Part shown: positions 20,410 to 31,813 of the stretch, one piece after another
How the letters are laid out: every line of letters starts with the position of its first letter
How positions within the stretch are numbered: position 1 is the stretch's first letter
Source of the DNA: Rotaria sordida
Lineage: Eukaryota; Rotifera; Eurotatoria; Philodinida; Philodinidae
DNA length: 64,000 nt
Assembly: GCA_905250125.1 (NCBI GenBank)
Contig: CAJNOL010000031.1
Location: 1 to 64,000, forward strand
Reading direction: 5' to 3'
The notes under the pieces: model-generated
Database searches by the model: none
The model's input: the letters and a program-made list of their open reading frames with translations, nothing else
What the model was told of the DNA's origin: nothing
Position numbers and translations under genes: made by a program

Positions 20410-21683
20410 ATGAGTAAGCATCTATAATATTTTCAAAGTTATTATTTTTATTTAGCAAGTTAAATTTAATTTATCATCAGATATTGCTATCAAGATTTTG
20501 GTGTTTTCTCTTTGGTTATTTGACATCGTTAATTCAGGAACAGTAGACAATAGTTTAGCAGAAGAATCAATTTTAAATATAAAATCAAGTACGATCAACT
20601 TCTTTTTGTTCAATTTTACTCTAACTTAAAAATAATATATTTTTGTCATTTATAATATACACTTTAAATTTAGAAATTCTTCTTAATCGAAATTCAGTTG
20701 AAAAAAAACCTGATGACCATATTTTGGTTGAACAATGGCAAGATTATGTTTTAGCTAATGCAATTCTTGCTAATTATCTGAATATTTTAATGGTTCATGC
20801 GTCAAAATCAGATTTTTCTCTTCTAAAAGAATCTAATGACTGTACGACATATATTAAAAATCCTAATTCTTTTCGTCAAACAATTTCTCAATTGAGTGAC
20901 AATATTCGACATATTCTTTTAGATTTATATAAAGATTTAAATCATATCCAAATTGGTCTAGAACGTTTTCCTATTCATTTAAAAACTATTCTTCTCCTAA
21001 TTAAAAAAGGAAATAATGATACCATTAGTATATATCTACCTAAATTACTTAAAAAAGGTGAAAATATAGTTAATGACAGTTTATTCATACTTAAAAATCC
21101 TAAAATAAAAATTGAACAAGTTAAAGATCTACTTATTGAATTAAATTCTTTAATATCGAACGTAACACCTGATATTAGTTTTACTTTACAAATAGAAGAT
21201 GTTAAAACTCAATGGACTCTATTTCATGATTTATTTACTCAATTATCAATTCAAGCTGAAAATGCTATTAATGATTTTCTTCTTCAATTCAATTGGATAT
21301 TAGAACAATTCATTCAACTTAATATTAATAATTATCGTGATTTAATAATTAATTTACTTAAATTAAAAGTTATTGAAATTGAACGTACAATTGATCTTCT
21401 TACAATAATATCTCAAACATATGTCGATATATCATTAGAATATGCAAATGAAAAAATAATTAGTAATACACATTTAATTTCTATATCAGATGAACAAGAA
21501 CGAAAAGAAATTATTAAACAATATCGATATGAATTACAACCTATAGCAGTTAAATTTGCACGACTTGCATTAACAAGACATAATGAATTTCTTCAACGTA
21601 TTCAAAATCGAGAAAGAATTTACGAAGATTTTTTAAATGAAATGTCTGAAAATGATTTAAATCTTTTATTAACAATAAATTAA
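20410..21683 (+). CDS. Copy G: secreted helical family member
   Basis: Exons 20410-20413 (ATG plus one base), 20481-20588 and 20674-21683; introns of 67 and 85 nt. The splice gives MNIAIKILVFSLWLFDIVNS, a signal peptide, then a short spacer and the domain (EQWQDYVLANAILANYLNIL, DVKTQWTLFHDL, YVDISLEYANEKI, ARLALTRHNEFLQR). Total 373 residues. The one-base-after-ATG first exon is the same architecture as copies C and E, which supports the model although the sequences are far diverged. Asn/Lys/Ile-rich, no hinge. Function unknown. Confidence 0.75.
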
Positions 21684-22034
21684 ATATTTTCAAACTAAAT
21701 TCTATATCATTAAAAATTACTGTTCTATATTTTCTTTCTTCTATTATTAACAGTAATAAATGAGCAGAGACATACGAAATATTATTTTAAAGAAAATAAA
21801 CATCACATCATTTACAATAATATCTGTACATATTTTTTAGTTTTTGAGAAATCGAATCACATGACTCTGATTGTAGTCATATACACATTCCGACAATGAT
21901 TCTAAGAGAATGTATAAGAAAAAAAATAAGAAAAGAGATAAATATTTTTCGAAATGTGCTTATATCACATAGAATATTAGTAACTCAAAACGAATTATAT
22001 CATACAGTATCAAAGACAGACAGACAATGCATCA

Positions 22035-22513
22035 ATGATAGTAAGAGAAAATGGTGAAAGTTATCTATTATCATTATCATTAGATACAAATTTAAAAATT
22101 TATCGTTTGCGAAATATTATTTGTATTCTTTTATTTATTCAATTAGTGAGTTTATTGATTTTCTTGATGTTGATCATAACACATTGGGATGTTTAGATTT
22201 TATGTATAATTCTTTTTATGATTGATATTCGTCTTTTAATTAAAGATAAAGATGATAATTATCAACACGGAATACATTCTCTAGGACCAATATTTTTATC
22301 TATTGTCTATTATGGATATGGTTTGATCGTTGTATATCAATATCATCATTTAGGAATATATATTGTACGAATTCTTTTTATTTTCATTTATTTTAATATT
22401 AAATATATGATTTCTATTCATAGTTTGCTTGGTTAGGTTTTTTACAATATATATTTTTATGTGTAGAAATTTTTTCAACTATTCTCTTTAATGATAAAAC
22501 ATCCATCACCTGA
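22035..22513 (+). CDS. Small multi-pass membrane protein, unknown
   Basis: Predicted exons 22035-22145, 22197-22431 and 22467-22513 (introns 51 and 35 nt, the second rather short), 130 residues. Without the first intron (GTGAGT donor, TTTAG acceptor) the frame meets a stop, so splicing is likely. About three to four hydrophobic segments: IICILLFIQ/ILCIILFMI, GPIFLSIVYYGYGLIVV and IVRILFIFIYF. A following open frame (MIKHPSPDKQM..., 22491-22643) is also hydrophobic and may be a further exon, or the gene may be a fragment. No family recognised; confidence in the 3' end is low. Confidence 0.4.
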
Positions 22514-24484
22514 TAAACAAATGGAAATTGCTTTTCTTATTAATTTAAGCATTACAATGATATCTATATTTCAAGCAATATTAATGGTAGATTTCTATTG
22601 TCTGTTTATCTCATTAAATATTATAATAATGGATGAGCCATAAATAATTACATTCTAAGTATTTTCAAAAACTCTTCTCTATTTTTCGTTTGATTGAAAT
22701 ATCTTTCTTTCATTAAAAAATAGCACTTGAAATTCTAAACAAAGTAGTATACTTGATTTTCTTCTATATATATCTCGAGATCAAATGTAATTGTACAGTA
22801 AAATCAAGTACAGAATGTATATTTTTTTCTTTTTCAACTTATTTTGTTTTTGATAGAACATATTATTTCGTCTATTAATATTGTATTTGTTTTTATGGAG
22901 TCCCAATTCATAATTTCAATCAGTTCATTCCATAAGCTATAATCTATTGAATTGAAATCAGGCAGATTTGATGGCTAATATTTCCTTAGTAGGAGTGTAC
23001 GAAAATAGTTTGTACACTAGTTTTTTTGACTGAAACAATGCTAGTGAACTTTAAAAACATTTTGCTAACATGTAGTTTACAAAATTAGCCTACTCTTTTT
23101 TTATGCAGATCAGTCAATATTAACTTTTTGACATTCTATTATGGAAAGTAACTAAGATCTTCATGCGGTAGCAGTCTTATTCGTCTTATTTCAACAGATA
23201 GTTTTCTTGTTAACATCCGTTTCCATGCCTTTTCATATATTTTCCGATATATTTATAATAATTTTTAGATTGTATCATATATCGATTTGTAGAGAATTTC
23301 AAGCATTATCTTTTTATAAAAGAAAAGGTGTTGTTATGAAGCGAAAAATATATAGAAGAAATTTTGAAAATACAAAGAATGTAATTATTTATGATTCACT
23401 CGTTATATTATTTTTCTTTTAGTGTATTACACTTAAACTTACGTTCAAATTGTTTCATTTAATTCAAATTTTTAAACGTGATGTTCTCGAACAAATGTAA
23501 TCTTCTTTTTTTAATTTTTTAAATAAATTTCATACATAATTGTATGGTAATATTTCAAAGAGAAATCTGTTAAAGATTCTTTTCATAATGTTTATTAAAA
23601 TAAAAAACAATTATCTAAATAATAGTATAGATATCTTAAAAATCAAAAACTATTAAATTAAATTATAAGAAAATTTTTATTATTTATTTCTAATATAAAC
23701 AATTTTCTTATTTTGTTTGCTTATATTCAATTTTAGCCGTATTTAAATCAAGTTCTTGTACAAGTTTCAAAACATTACTAACAATAGTCATATCTAATGT
23801 TGGCTTACGTGATATAATATGTACACAATAACTTATTATACCAAATTGACGAATACAATCATATTCAAAACTATGATCATCTGTTTTCAAAATAATAACA
23901 TTATAAACTGCAGGTGGTAGAACAAGTAAAAATGATGTATTATATCAACCATTGGAAGGATTTATTGAACTGGTTTATGCTTGTTTCGAAACAATTAATT
24001 TACCATCAGATGAATCTTTATTACAAATATTTGATACATTAACTATAGTAGGATTGACATCAATATGTGTACAGACACAATTTTTTTTTTGAGAAAAGCT
24101 CTACCTGATATTTGTATTTTACCAATTTCAAACCATCGACCAGAATACTATTAAAAAATTTAAATGAAAATAACAAGAACGTCAACCTTTTCAAAAGTAT
24201 AATTAGCAGCTAATGGTGATATTCTACATGATGGATCTGGTCATGAATGAACAAATTCAATAAAAATTATTGTTAGTAGAAACGTTCAGCTTACCTCTTA
24301 TATTTATCAATGAATCTTTGAAGAATAAAAGTTTGATCTATTGAAACATTTTCTTTGAGATTGATGAAAACAAAAAAAAATCACCGAATTCGTTTCGACT
24401 TGTAAAAATGATCTAAACGCGCCGTTACTATGTTTACTATAAATATAATTTCTATTAAATAAAAGTATTTAAAAAAAATCTCCA
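22514..24484. other. Spacer with coding-like remnants
   Basis: No complete gene. Two adjacent coding-like segments on opposite strands at 23708-24090 are listed separately. The rest (22650-23700 and 24100-24480) is AT-rich with nothing recognised. Confidence 0.5.
23708..24090. pseudogene. Two opposed coding-like fragments, family unknown
   Basis: On the minus strand, 23939-23708 reads LLVLPPAVYNVIILKTDDHS...ISRKPTLDMTIVSNVLKLVQ, ending at a stop. On the plus strand, 23913-24086 reads NDVLYQPLEGFIELVYACFE followed by TINLPSDESLLQIFDTLTI. Both have protein-like composition with no start, and both are short. They may be remnants of one gene broken by an inversion, or two unrelated pieces. I recognise neither. 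Confidence 0.35.
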
Positions 24485-26950
24485 ATGTCATCATTAATTC
24501 CAATTGGAACATTTGTATTAGCTAAATGGCCATCAACATCAAATTATTATAAAGCCCGTATAATCGATTATACTGATGATAATGATTATGTTTGTCAATT
24601 TTTGGATGAAAGTATTGTTGCTTTACCATCGAAATATGTTGATTTACCAGAAAAATTTCAACGTACAACAAAACTTACTCATACGCATAATGAACAAATA
24701 TTTGTTGATCGTTCTTTAACATTTAATTCCATGATCATTTCTCTTGGTTGGATAATTATATTTTTATATATCCAACATAGTTTTTATCATAATCCTGATC
24801 TATATGGATCATCAACTGGATTATCAAATCGTACACTATTTCAACAATATCCTATGATTGTTATTCAATATCTTCTATTATGGTTTATATTACAATTAAT
24901 TTTTGCTCGATATTTTCCACATCTTGGTAGAGAACAACTTATTTATATAAAAGAATCTCATCCAAGTATTTATTATAAACATCGTTCAAATAGTTTATTG
25001 GCATTTATAATTACTTGTTTGTTAATGTTTCTTTTTCGAGAGAAAATTCCTTTAAGAGAACTAACAAAATCATATTATTTATTAGCTTTATTCAGTCTTG
25101 GTATTGCACTTACATTTAGTCTTATTTTATTAACAAATAAACTTTTTTCTCGTTATTGTTCAATATCTATCAATGAGTGAGTATGTAATTTTACATTTAA
25201 TTTAAATATAATAATTTAATGATAGGATTAATTATAATAAAAAACAAATTCAATTTGATTTTCATTTATTTCTTTCAATTCGTCCAGGAATTATTCTTTG
25301 GCCAGTACTTAATCTTCTTTTATTCTTAAATATTATCAAATATAATCGTCAAATATCAATACGTTTTGCACTTTCAATTCTTCTTCAAACTATCTATATT
25401 ATTAATGTATTTATTAATGAAACTTCAATGATACGTCAATCATTAGATATTTCACCTCCATCATCGTTCGATGCAATTTTTACTAATCTTTGTTGGGTAC
25501 CTTTCATGGCAACACTTACTTCAGTATGTTCGATTTTCATACAACTTTCCTACACACATAGAATAGTAGCCCACTAGGTTTCTAATTTGTTTTGCAAGTC
25601 AAATTTTTTTGTGTTACAGCTATGATTTGATTCGCATACAAGCACAAAAGTGCACAAGATTCGATAAATTGAAGTTTTCAAACTATGTAAGAACTTTAAT
25701 ATGAGCTATGATAGTTACCGACAAACCAAAACTTGACTTTTCCTTGTTATCATATAACTTGAGTAATGTGCTCATTACACTACTTTTCTTATTCACACGT
25801 TCATCTATCATCAGCATGTCGTGGATCTTAACATGGATACGTTAAACTGCGTCAATTGGACTATTTTATTTTGAGAAATTATCGAGCTTTGAACGAGTTG
25901 AGAAAAAACTTCTATACCGTTCTGCCAGGTGACGTCATCTTAGAAGTTTATGTACAGTTCAGAAACGTAAAGAGATATATTTCAATTATCTTAAAAGAAG
26001 TATAATGGAAACCTTTTATTACCAAATGAGGCCTTCTCTTTTTTATGAAATAGGGAGTTTAGATCTTATGAGTGTTTCAATGATGGACATCATACTCATG
26101 TCATACTGGCACGTGTTTTTGAGTTCGAAAACTTCTTGGATAATTTCAACCAACTATCGTTCAGTTTTGTGAGAATGCTCATTTTTACAGTTAAAGACTT
26201 GTCCATATTTCTGTAGAACAAAGCAGTTACAACTCAACAACGAGAAGCGATGAACTAATCTATTCGATGCTTGAGATTATTATTTTGTGATCGTTCGGAT
26301 AGAGTGAACTTCTATTACATTTGGAAGATTATAAGCTTAAGATTGGACTTCTATTCTTTAGAGAGTTTATAGAATATTATAAAAACTAACGTTTTTTTTA
26401 TAAAATAATGATTAAAAAAAAACCATGTTTTTGATTATAGTTTTATATTGGAAGGAGTCATCGATCGGTTCATACTTATATTCTTTTTCTGGCTGTTATA
26501 CTCTTTATCTTTGGTTTCTTAATACAATATCTTGCTATGCGTCAACGCACGTAAGTGAACTTTTCAAAATATTTTATATATATATTCATAAAAGAAACCC
26601 ACTTTATTAATAAGATATTTCCATTGACTTTTAGTGCATTTCAAACAATGAATAATACCAATCTAGTTGATTCTGTCATGGTAAATAATACTCAACGAAT
26701 ACTAACAAGTGGTTGTTGGCGATGGTGTCGTCATCCTCATTTATTAGCTGAAATATTTATGGTCATCGGTTGGTCACTACCAGCTGGTACAAATCATTTA
26801 GCACCATGGCTTTATACATTCTATATCATCGGCATGGCTATATATAAAGCACATTATTTTGATCGAGCACTTCAAAATACATGTACAGAAGGTGCTTATG
26901 AACATTATATTACACATGTGAAATATACACTTATTCCATTTGTCTATTAA
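24485..26950 (+). CDS. LBR: Lamin-B-receptor-like protein: Tudor domain plus sterol-reductase fold
   Basis: Exons 24485-25176, 25226-25523, 26441-26550 and 26635-26950; phases join, giving 471 residues. Residues ~1-58 form a Tudor domain (IGTFVLAKWPSTSNYYKARI, DYVCQFLDES), followed directly by ~8 TM helices of the ERG4/ERG24 family (RPGIILWPVLNLLLFL, NLCWVPFMATLTS, RHPHLLAEIFMVIGWSLPAG, VKYTLIPFVY). Tudor + C14 sterol reductase fold is the lamin B receptor architecture, an inner-nuclear-membrane chromatin anchor. The RS-rich region between the two parts in vertebrate LBR is missing. Reductase signatures are eroded: GWWG...RHPNYLGD is GCWRWCRHPHLLAE, the GANSQKN..FRKNP-type loop is AMRQRTAFQTMN, and the C-terminal YC...YR motif lacks the Cys. 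It is probably a structural, non-catalytic protein. The third intron-side gap (25524-26440, 917 nt) is unusually long and contains nothing I recognise. Confidence 0.8.
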
Positions 26951-27066
26951 ATAAAATTCTATTATATATATATATTAAAACTAATATAAAACAATTAAAT
27001 AAAACTAAAGGAGAAAAAAAAGCAGGAAGAAATTTTTTTTTTGAGAAATAAATAAATAATATTGCT

Positions 27067-27830
27067 TTAATCATCTTCTTTGCCGCGTTTTATTTGTTTA
27101 GTGAATGCAGTATAATCGAGAAGACCTTTTGTATCAACTGGTGCACCTTCAAGCATTTGCTTGAACTATTACAAAAAAAAAATTCATTAATAGATGGATT
27201 CGTGTTTTTTTGTTGTTTCATTACCTCCACATCGGTTAGCCTTTCATTAGGTTTTCCCATAGAAGTTAATAATTCTTGAAGACTAAAAATAAATAAATTC
27301 TCTTGATTAAAAAATAAAATGAATTTAGGCATGATTTACTTGTTTCGATAAAGAACACCTTTTGTATCTTCATCGAATGTTTTGAAAGCACTCATTAAAA
27401 TGTCTTCAGCATCAGTACCTAAGATACAAACGAAAAAAAAAAAAGATTATTGATTAAATCATTTTCTTTGTTTTTTTTTCTGATAAATTCAAACCGTTAA
27501 GTCGATCACCAAAAAGTGTTAATAATTTTGTAAAATTTACCGATCCACCAGTTTCTTCAAGCATTCCTTTAAGATCAGATTCTTTTGGTGTTTTACCTAA
27601 AGATGAATAAACTTCTTTAAGATCATCCAATGAAATAGATCCATCTCGATCTTGATCCATTAAACCAAATGCTTCTTTAAATTCTTGTACTTGTTTTTGT
27701 TCAAACATAGTAAAAACATTACTAGTAGCTCGTTGAGCAGCTTTTTTTGCTCTTTTCTAAAAAATTCAATTTAATAAATAAAAAACAAATATATATATAT
27801 GTATATGAGAATAAAACTTACATCAGCCAT
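27067..27830 (-). CDS. Myosin regulatory light chain (MRLC/MLC2)
   Basis: Minus-strand exons 27830-27822, 27756-27495, 27418-27340, 27282-27225 and 27165-27067, all in phase; 168 residues, close to the family's ~170. The N terminus MADKRAKKAAQRATSNVF carries the conserved Thr14-Ser15 pair (QRATSNVF) phosphorylated by myosin light chain kinase in smooth/non-muscle type chains. The first EF-hand DQDRDGSISLDD is intact (divalent-ion site); later EF-hands are degenerate, as usual (e.g. FDEDTKGVLYRN). It binds the myosin II heavy-chain IQ motif and regulates contraction. Exon 1 contributes only MAD. The gene ends ~120 nt from the LBR-like gene's end, so the two are tail to tail. Confidence 0.92.
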
Positions 27831-28422
27831 CCGATGTGAATATTATTCTATATTAGGAAGACGAGTGTTATTCTCTTAATGTATATTGTGACTATTTAGT
27901 ATAAAGGAAAAAAGAAATAAGAAGAATATAAATAATAAGAAAAGAGAAAACCTTGGATATATTTCATGATGGGAAAGATCACTATATCGTAACCATCAAT
28001 GTTGATTTTCGGCATGGTGATACATAGATAATACAGAAAAGAAAAAAAAGAATCGAAGAAAAGGTGACTGACAGACTGATTGTCCTATCTTATTATCGTG
28101 ATCATACGTATCCTGTGGAGAAAATTATCTCTCTCCTTACGTCAATTGTACATGATCGGCAAACATCTGCCTTTATCTAACCGACAAGTAGTGTAATCTA
28201 AAAACAAAAAAGAAAAAGCTAACAAGAATAGTACTATTGGAAGAGAAAAACTATACTATTTAATGATATGTCATTTTATCAACAAGATGGTTGATTCATT
28301 GATGAAAATAAGCTACTGCACGTTTTTAATATAATTTTGGAAGCATTGTTTTTTTCACAATGTAATTTTTCTTTATATGGACAAAATCATGGTAATACAT
28401 CAAATTTTAGTATTTAAAACAT

Positions 28423-28503
28423 TTACAATAAAGTAAACGAAAGGTACTGTTCAGTGTCCTCTTCTTTACGAGCTATTTTTCGATTTTTCTCAGCAGAAAA
28501 TGC
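28423..28503 (-). other. Possible orphan terminal exon
   Basis: On the minus strand an acceptor (TTTTTAG) is followed by a frame AFSAEKNRKIARKEEDTEQY and a stop at 28423. The composition is protein-like, but no upstream exon could be joined with confidence. Confidence 0.25.
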
Positions 28504-29829
28504 CTAAAAATGAGTTAATAACGACATTATAGTGAAGATAGAGAATGGTTCAGTCCCTCTCCCTTGGGAAAATTTTTAAAGTTGTTGTTAATAGTAGTCC
28601 TACAATAGGGTAGAGAAGGGCTTAACTCACCCTGACCAAAGAATCCTGGTGCCGTCGGTGAAATGAACCAATACCACCTTTAGTTTCACTTGAACATGCA
28701 TTTTATCACTATAATCACCCCCATTTACTAAAACCCTAGATCCTTCATTGATCTAATGGGCGACTTTATAATGTCAGTCTTGTATAAATATAAATATTTA
28801 TTCTTATTAAAGAAGAGAAAAAAAGTAGATATCTTCGTTCGTTCAATTATAGTAAAGGATAAAATAGTAGTTTCATTCAATACTCATATACTTTAATATA
28901 CAACAGTTTAATTTTCAGCAAAACTATTGATCCAGCAAAAACAATCTTATTCTTTCACTCTAAAAATATAACCATATTTTGTTGTAGAATATTCATGATT
29001 CCGTTCTTTGCATAGATGTGTTGTCAAAGTAATAGAAATTTTATCATGAATTATCCAGAATTCATCCCCCTAATAATTCCTACAAAGAATCAAAATTGAA
29101 AACAATGACTAGAAAAAATTTGCAAAAATTAAGAAGGATAACTTTCTTGGTATGAAAAATCAAGTAATCTAACTGTAACCAACCATGAATTACTCTATAT
29201 TCCTGATCAACTTCATCATTATCTCTATTAAAAACAGAAATATACAATGCTCGCGTAAAGATTATGATTAAAATTTTCAAGATTCAAAAGCTCTCGCATC
29301 GTATCGCACACAAATTATGTCACATTTTTCTTCACAATAGTGTTTATATGACCGAAGTCTTTGAAATATGGTTTATATTAATACATGAGTGGTAATCATC
29401 AATGTGCAGTGTTTTTTTCATTCTAACACGCATTGTATAACTTCATGCACATGATTGACAAAAAAGAGAAAGAAAGTAAAATAAATATACATAACATTTT
29501 CTTTTTGTGTAGTGTGTGAATATAGCTTGTGTGTACTCGTCGTCTCATGTAAGACGATACGTGCTTCGTTTTTCTGTATTCTTTATTATATGATAAGATT
29601 TTGACCTTGTCTATACTAGAAAATTTAATACTGCATTAACAAACTTCATTAGTCAAAAGTTTAATTCATATTTAATGCACTTCCAAGAGACGAATTAAGT
29701 TTAATATACCAATCAAATTGATATTGTCAACAGTAATGAAAAAACGATAGAATGTGCTTCTATAGACACATGTGAAATAAAGTTAAAAACAAAAAAAGAA
29801 TGATACTAAGAGTCACTCTTCTCTAATTT

Positions 29830-30045
29830 TTCACAATTCCGGTGAATGAGATACGGCCGATTCCGGTCGAAAATTTGGAGCAACTTGGAAGCAGGAATTC
29901 GATGACCAGATTTGTTTATGTCCGACCGTAACTGTACAGAGTCAGCAACCGAATATGATCACCGAATTCTTGCTTCTAAGTTCCTACCATTTTCTAGTCG
30001 GAAATGAGGTCTCTCCTGTAAGTTTCCACCGAAATTATTGGCCTC
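29830..30045. repeat. Small imperfect inverted repeat
   Basis: GATTCCGGTCGAAAATTTGG... with AAGCAGGAATTCGATGACCA pairs with TGATCACCGAATTCTTGCTT...CATTTTCTAGTCGGAAAT. A MITE-like palindrome of ~215 bp, GC-richer than its surroundings. Confidence 0.6.
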
Positions 30046-30065
30046 GGAAATAAAAAAAGTAATAG

Positions 30066-30852
30066 AGTCGAGGACAATTGAAATTACACCTTTTGATTTT
30101 TTTTGTTTTTTTATTGCTATACGTTTTTATCTATTAGCCTGCTATATATAGGGAGAGAGTTCAGAACTTGCTGCATCTTTTGATATATATTTACTTTGAA
30201 CATTAAATGCAGTTTAAAATGTAAAAACTATATTAGAAAAAAAAATGATATTTGTTTTTATTATGGAGTTTTTATCATATTGTAACATTTTTTATGTCGT
30301 ATATATCTCAGCTTAGATAAATGATAAAACTTTAAATTTTTTTTCAAAAGATGCACCATGAAAAGCTCTACAAAAGCTATATGATTGAATTCCTTTTTAC
30401 CTATTTTGATGGTTTTTCTTATACTCAAAATGAGCAACTTTTATAGCAGTGTCACTTCCAATCATACTGAAAATGTTGGAAGACTTTTTTTGTTCTGCAT
30501 ATATCTCGACTTGAGAAAACGACTGAATATTGAATTTGCTTTTAAAAGATGTGTTGCCGTACATCTTTAAAAAAAATTCAAGCTTTTATCATTTATGTAA
30601 GCTGAGATATGTGCGAAATAAAAAAAATGCTACAACCTTATGAACATCCAGGTTTGCAAAAGAAAAAGATGTCTTTTTTCTTCCAATATACTTTTTACAT
30701 TTTAAACTGCATTTGATGTTCAAAGTAAATATATCAAAGGATGCAGCACGTTCTGGGCTTTCTTCCTATATATAGTAAGTTAATACATAAAAACGTATAG
30801 TAATAAAAAGACAAAAAAATCAAAAAGGGTATAATTTCAATGTCTTCGACTG
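30066..30852. mobile_element. Foldback element with ~160-bp arms
   Basis: The left arm (30066-30230; AGTCGAGGACAATTGAAATT, ATGCAGTTTAAAATGTAAAA) is the inverse of the right arm (30690-30852; TTTTTACATTTTAAACTGCA, ATAATTTCAATGTCTTCGAC). Inner modules with AGATGCACCATGAAAAGCTC at ~30350 resemble the inner arms of the MITE at 5448-6428, suggesting related families. No coding capacity. Confidence 0.7.
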
Positions 30853-31129
30853 TATTTGCTTTTGCAAAAGTGTGTTGTATTTATGCATTTCGACTACATC
30901 ATAGTGGCCCCATCTGACTTTTTATTGGTACATGTCGATTTAGTCTTAAACGAATGTTCTATTACTTTTCTAGTGTGGACAAGGTCTTTATCTCGTATTT
31001 GCACGTGTAGATAAAAGAAAATTACCCGTCACACAATATTCTCCAACTAATTGTTTGATACTTTTTTCTAACCAATAGAAGTAAAACAATAAAAAACATT
31101 TTGATATTAACTAATTGATATATTATCTG

Positions 31130-31813
31130 ATGTCGTTGGATAATCTCTGTGATCGTTATGAACGCGATGGTTTTGTTATCATTCCTGATTTATTTGATGG
31201 CAAAGAGTGCGATAAACTTAAGATTGAAGCTCAAAAAGTTTTAAAAGTAAAATCACCTCCTGACGCATCTGTTTATGTGCATGCATCAGTCACAAGTCCA
31301 CTCTATCAACAATATCATAGAGATCCGCGTCTGGTGGATATTTTGAAAAAGATTATGCCGAATGGTGTTATGTTTTTAAGTGACAAGATTGTTGTTAAAA
31401 CACCTGAAAAAACATTTGCAACACCTTGGCATATTGATTACTTCTATTGGCGTGATACACGTCCGAAAGTTTCGATTTGGATTCCTTTAGATGATGTAAA
31501 CGCCGACAATGGTGCACTTACTGTAGTTCGTGGTAGTCATAAAAAAGATTGGACAATGATAAACAAAGCTCTACCAAATGGTGAATTTGTCTATCAAATA
31601 GCTAATGATGATGTCAATAACGATGATGTAGTTACATGTGCAGTCAAACGTGGTAGTGCAGTCTTCTTTCCTGATAGACTTGTGCATGGTTCCACACCAA
31701 ATTCCGCGTGTAAAGATCGTTATACAGTCATAAGTACTTATCATGCACCTGCAGATGATGAAAAATTTGATCTTGATTTTCCTGCACGTGAAGTACTTGT
31801 TCCAACAAACTAA
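31130..31813 (+). CDS. Phytanoyl-CoA dioxygenase (PhyH) family 2OG-Fe(II) oxygenase
   Basis: Intronless, 227 residues; the first ATG (31130) precedes the conserved N-terminal helix LCDRYERDGFVIIPDLFD. The iron-binding facial triad is visible: His101 and Asp103 in WHIDYFYW, and His186 in LVHGSTPN, with Arg197 (DRY) placed to bind 2-oxoglutarate. The core IWIPLDDVNADNGALTVVRG...SH is typical of PhyH proteins. It should use O2 and 2-oxoglutarate to hydroxylate a small molecule; the substrate cannot be told from the sequence. All active-site residues are present, so it is probably active. The lack of introns among intron-bearing genes, and many bacterial homologs in this family, leave horizontal origin possible but unproven. 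Confidence 0.9.
   Translation: MSLDNLCDRYERDGFVIIPDLFDGKECDKLKIEAQKVLKVKSPPDASVYVHASVTSPLYQQYHRDPRLVDILKKIMPNGVMFLSDKIVVKTPEKTFATPWHIDYFYWRDTRPKVSIWIPLDDVNADNGALTVVRGSHKKDWTMINKALPNGEFVYQIANDDVNNDDVVTCAVKRGSAVFFPDRLVHGSTPNSACKDRYTVISTYHAPADDEKFDLDFPAREVLVPTN

Larger units (their letters stand above)
27831..31129. other. 3.3-kb gene-poor spacer
   Basis: It contains one possible orphan exon (28423-28503, -), an inverted repeat (29830-30045) and a foldback element (30066-30852). Apart from these I see no supported gene. Confidence 0.55.
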
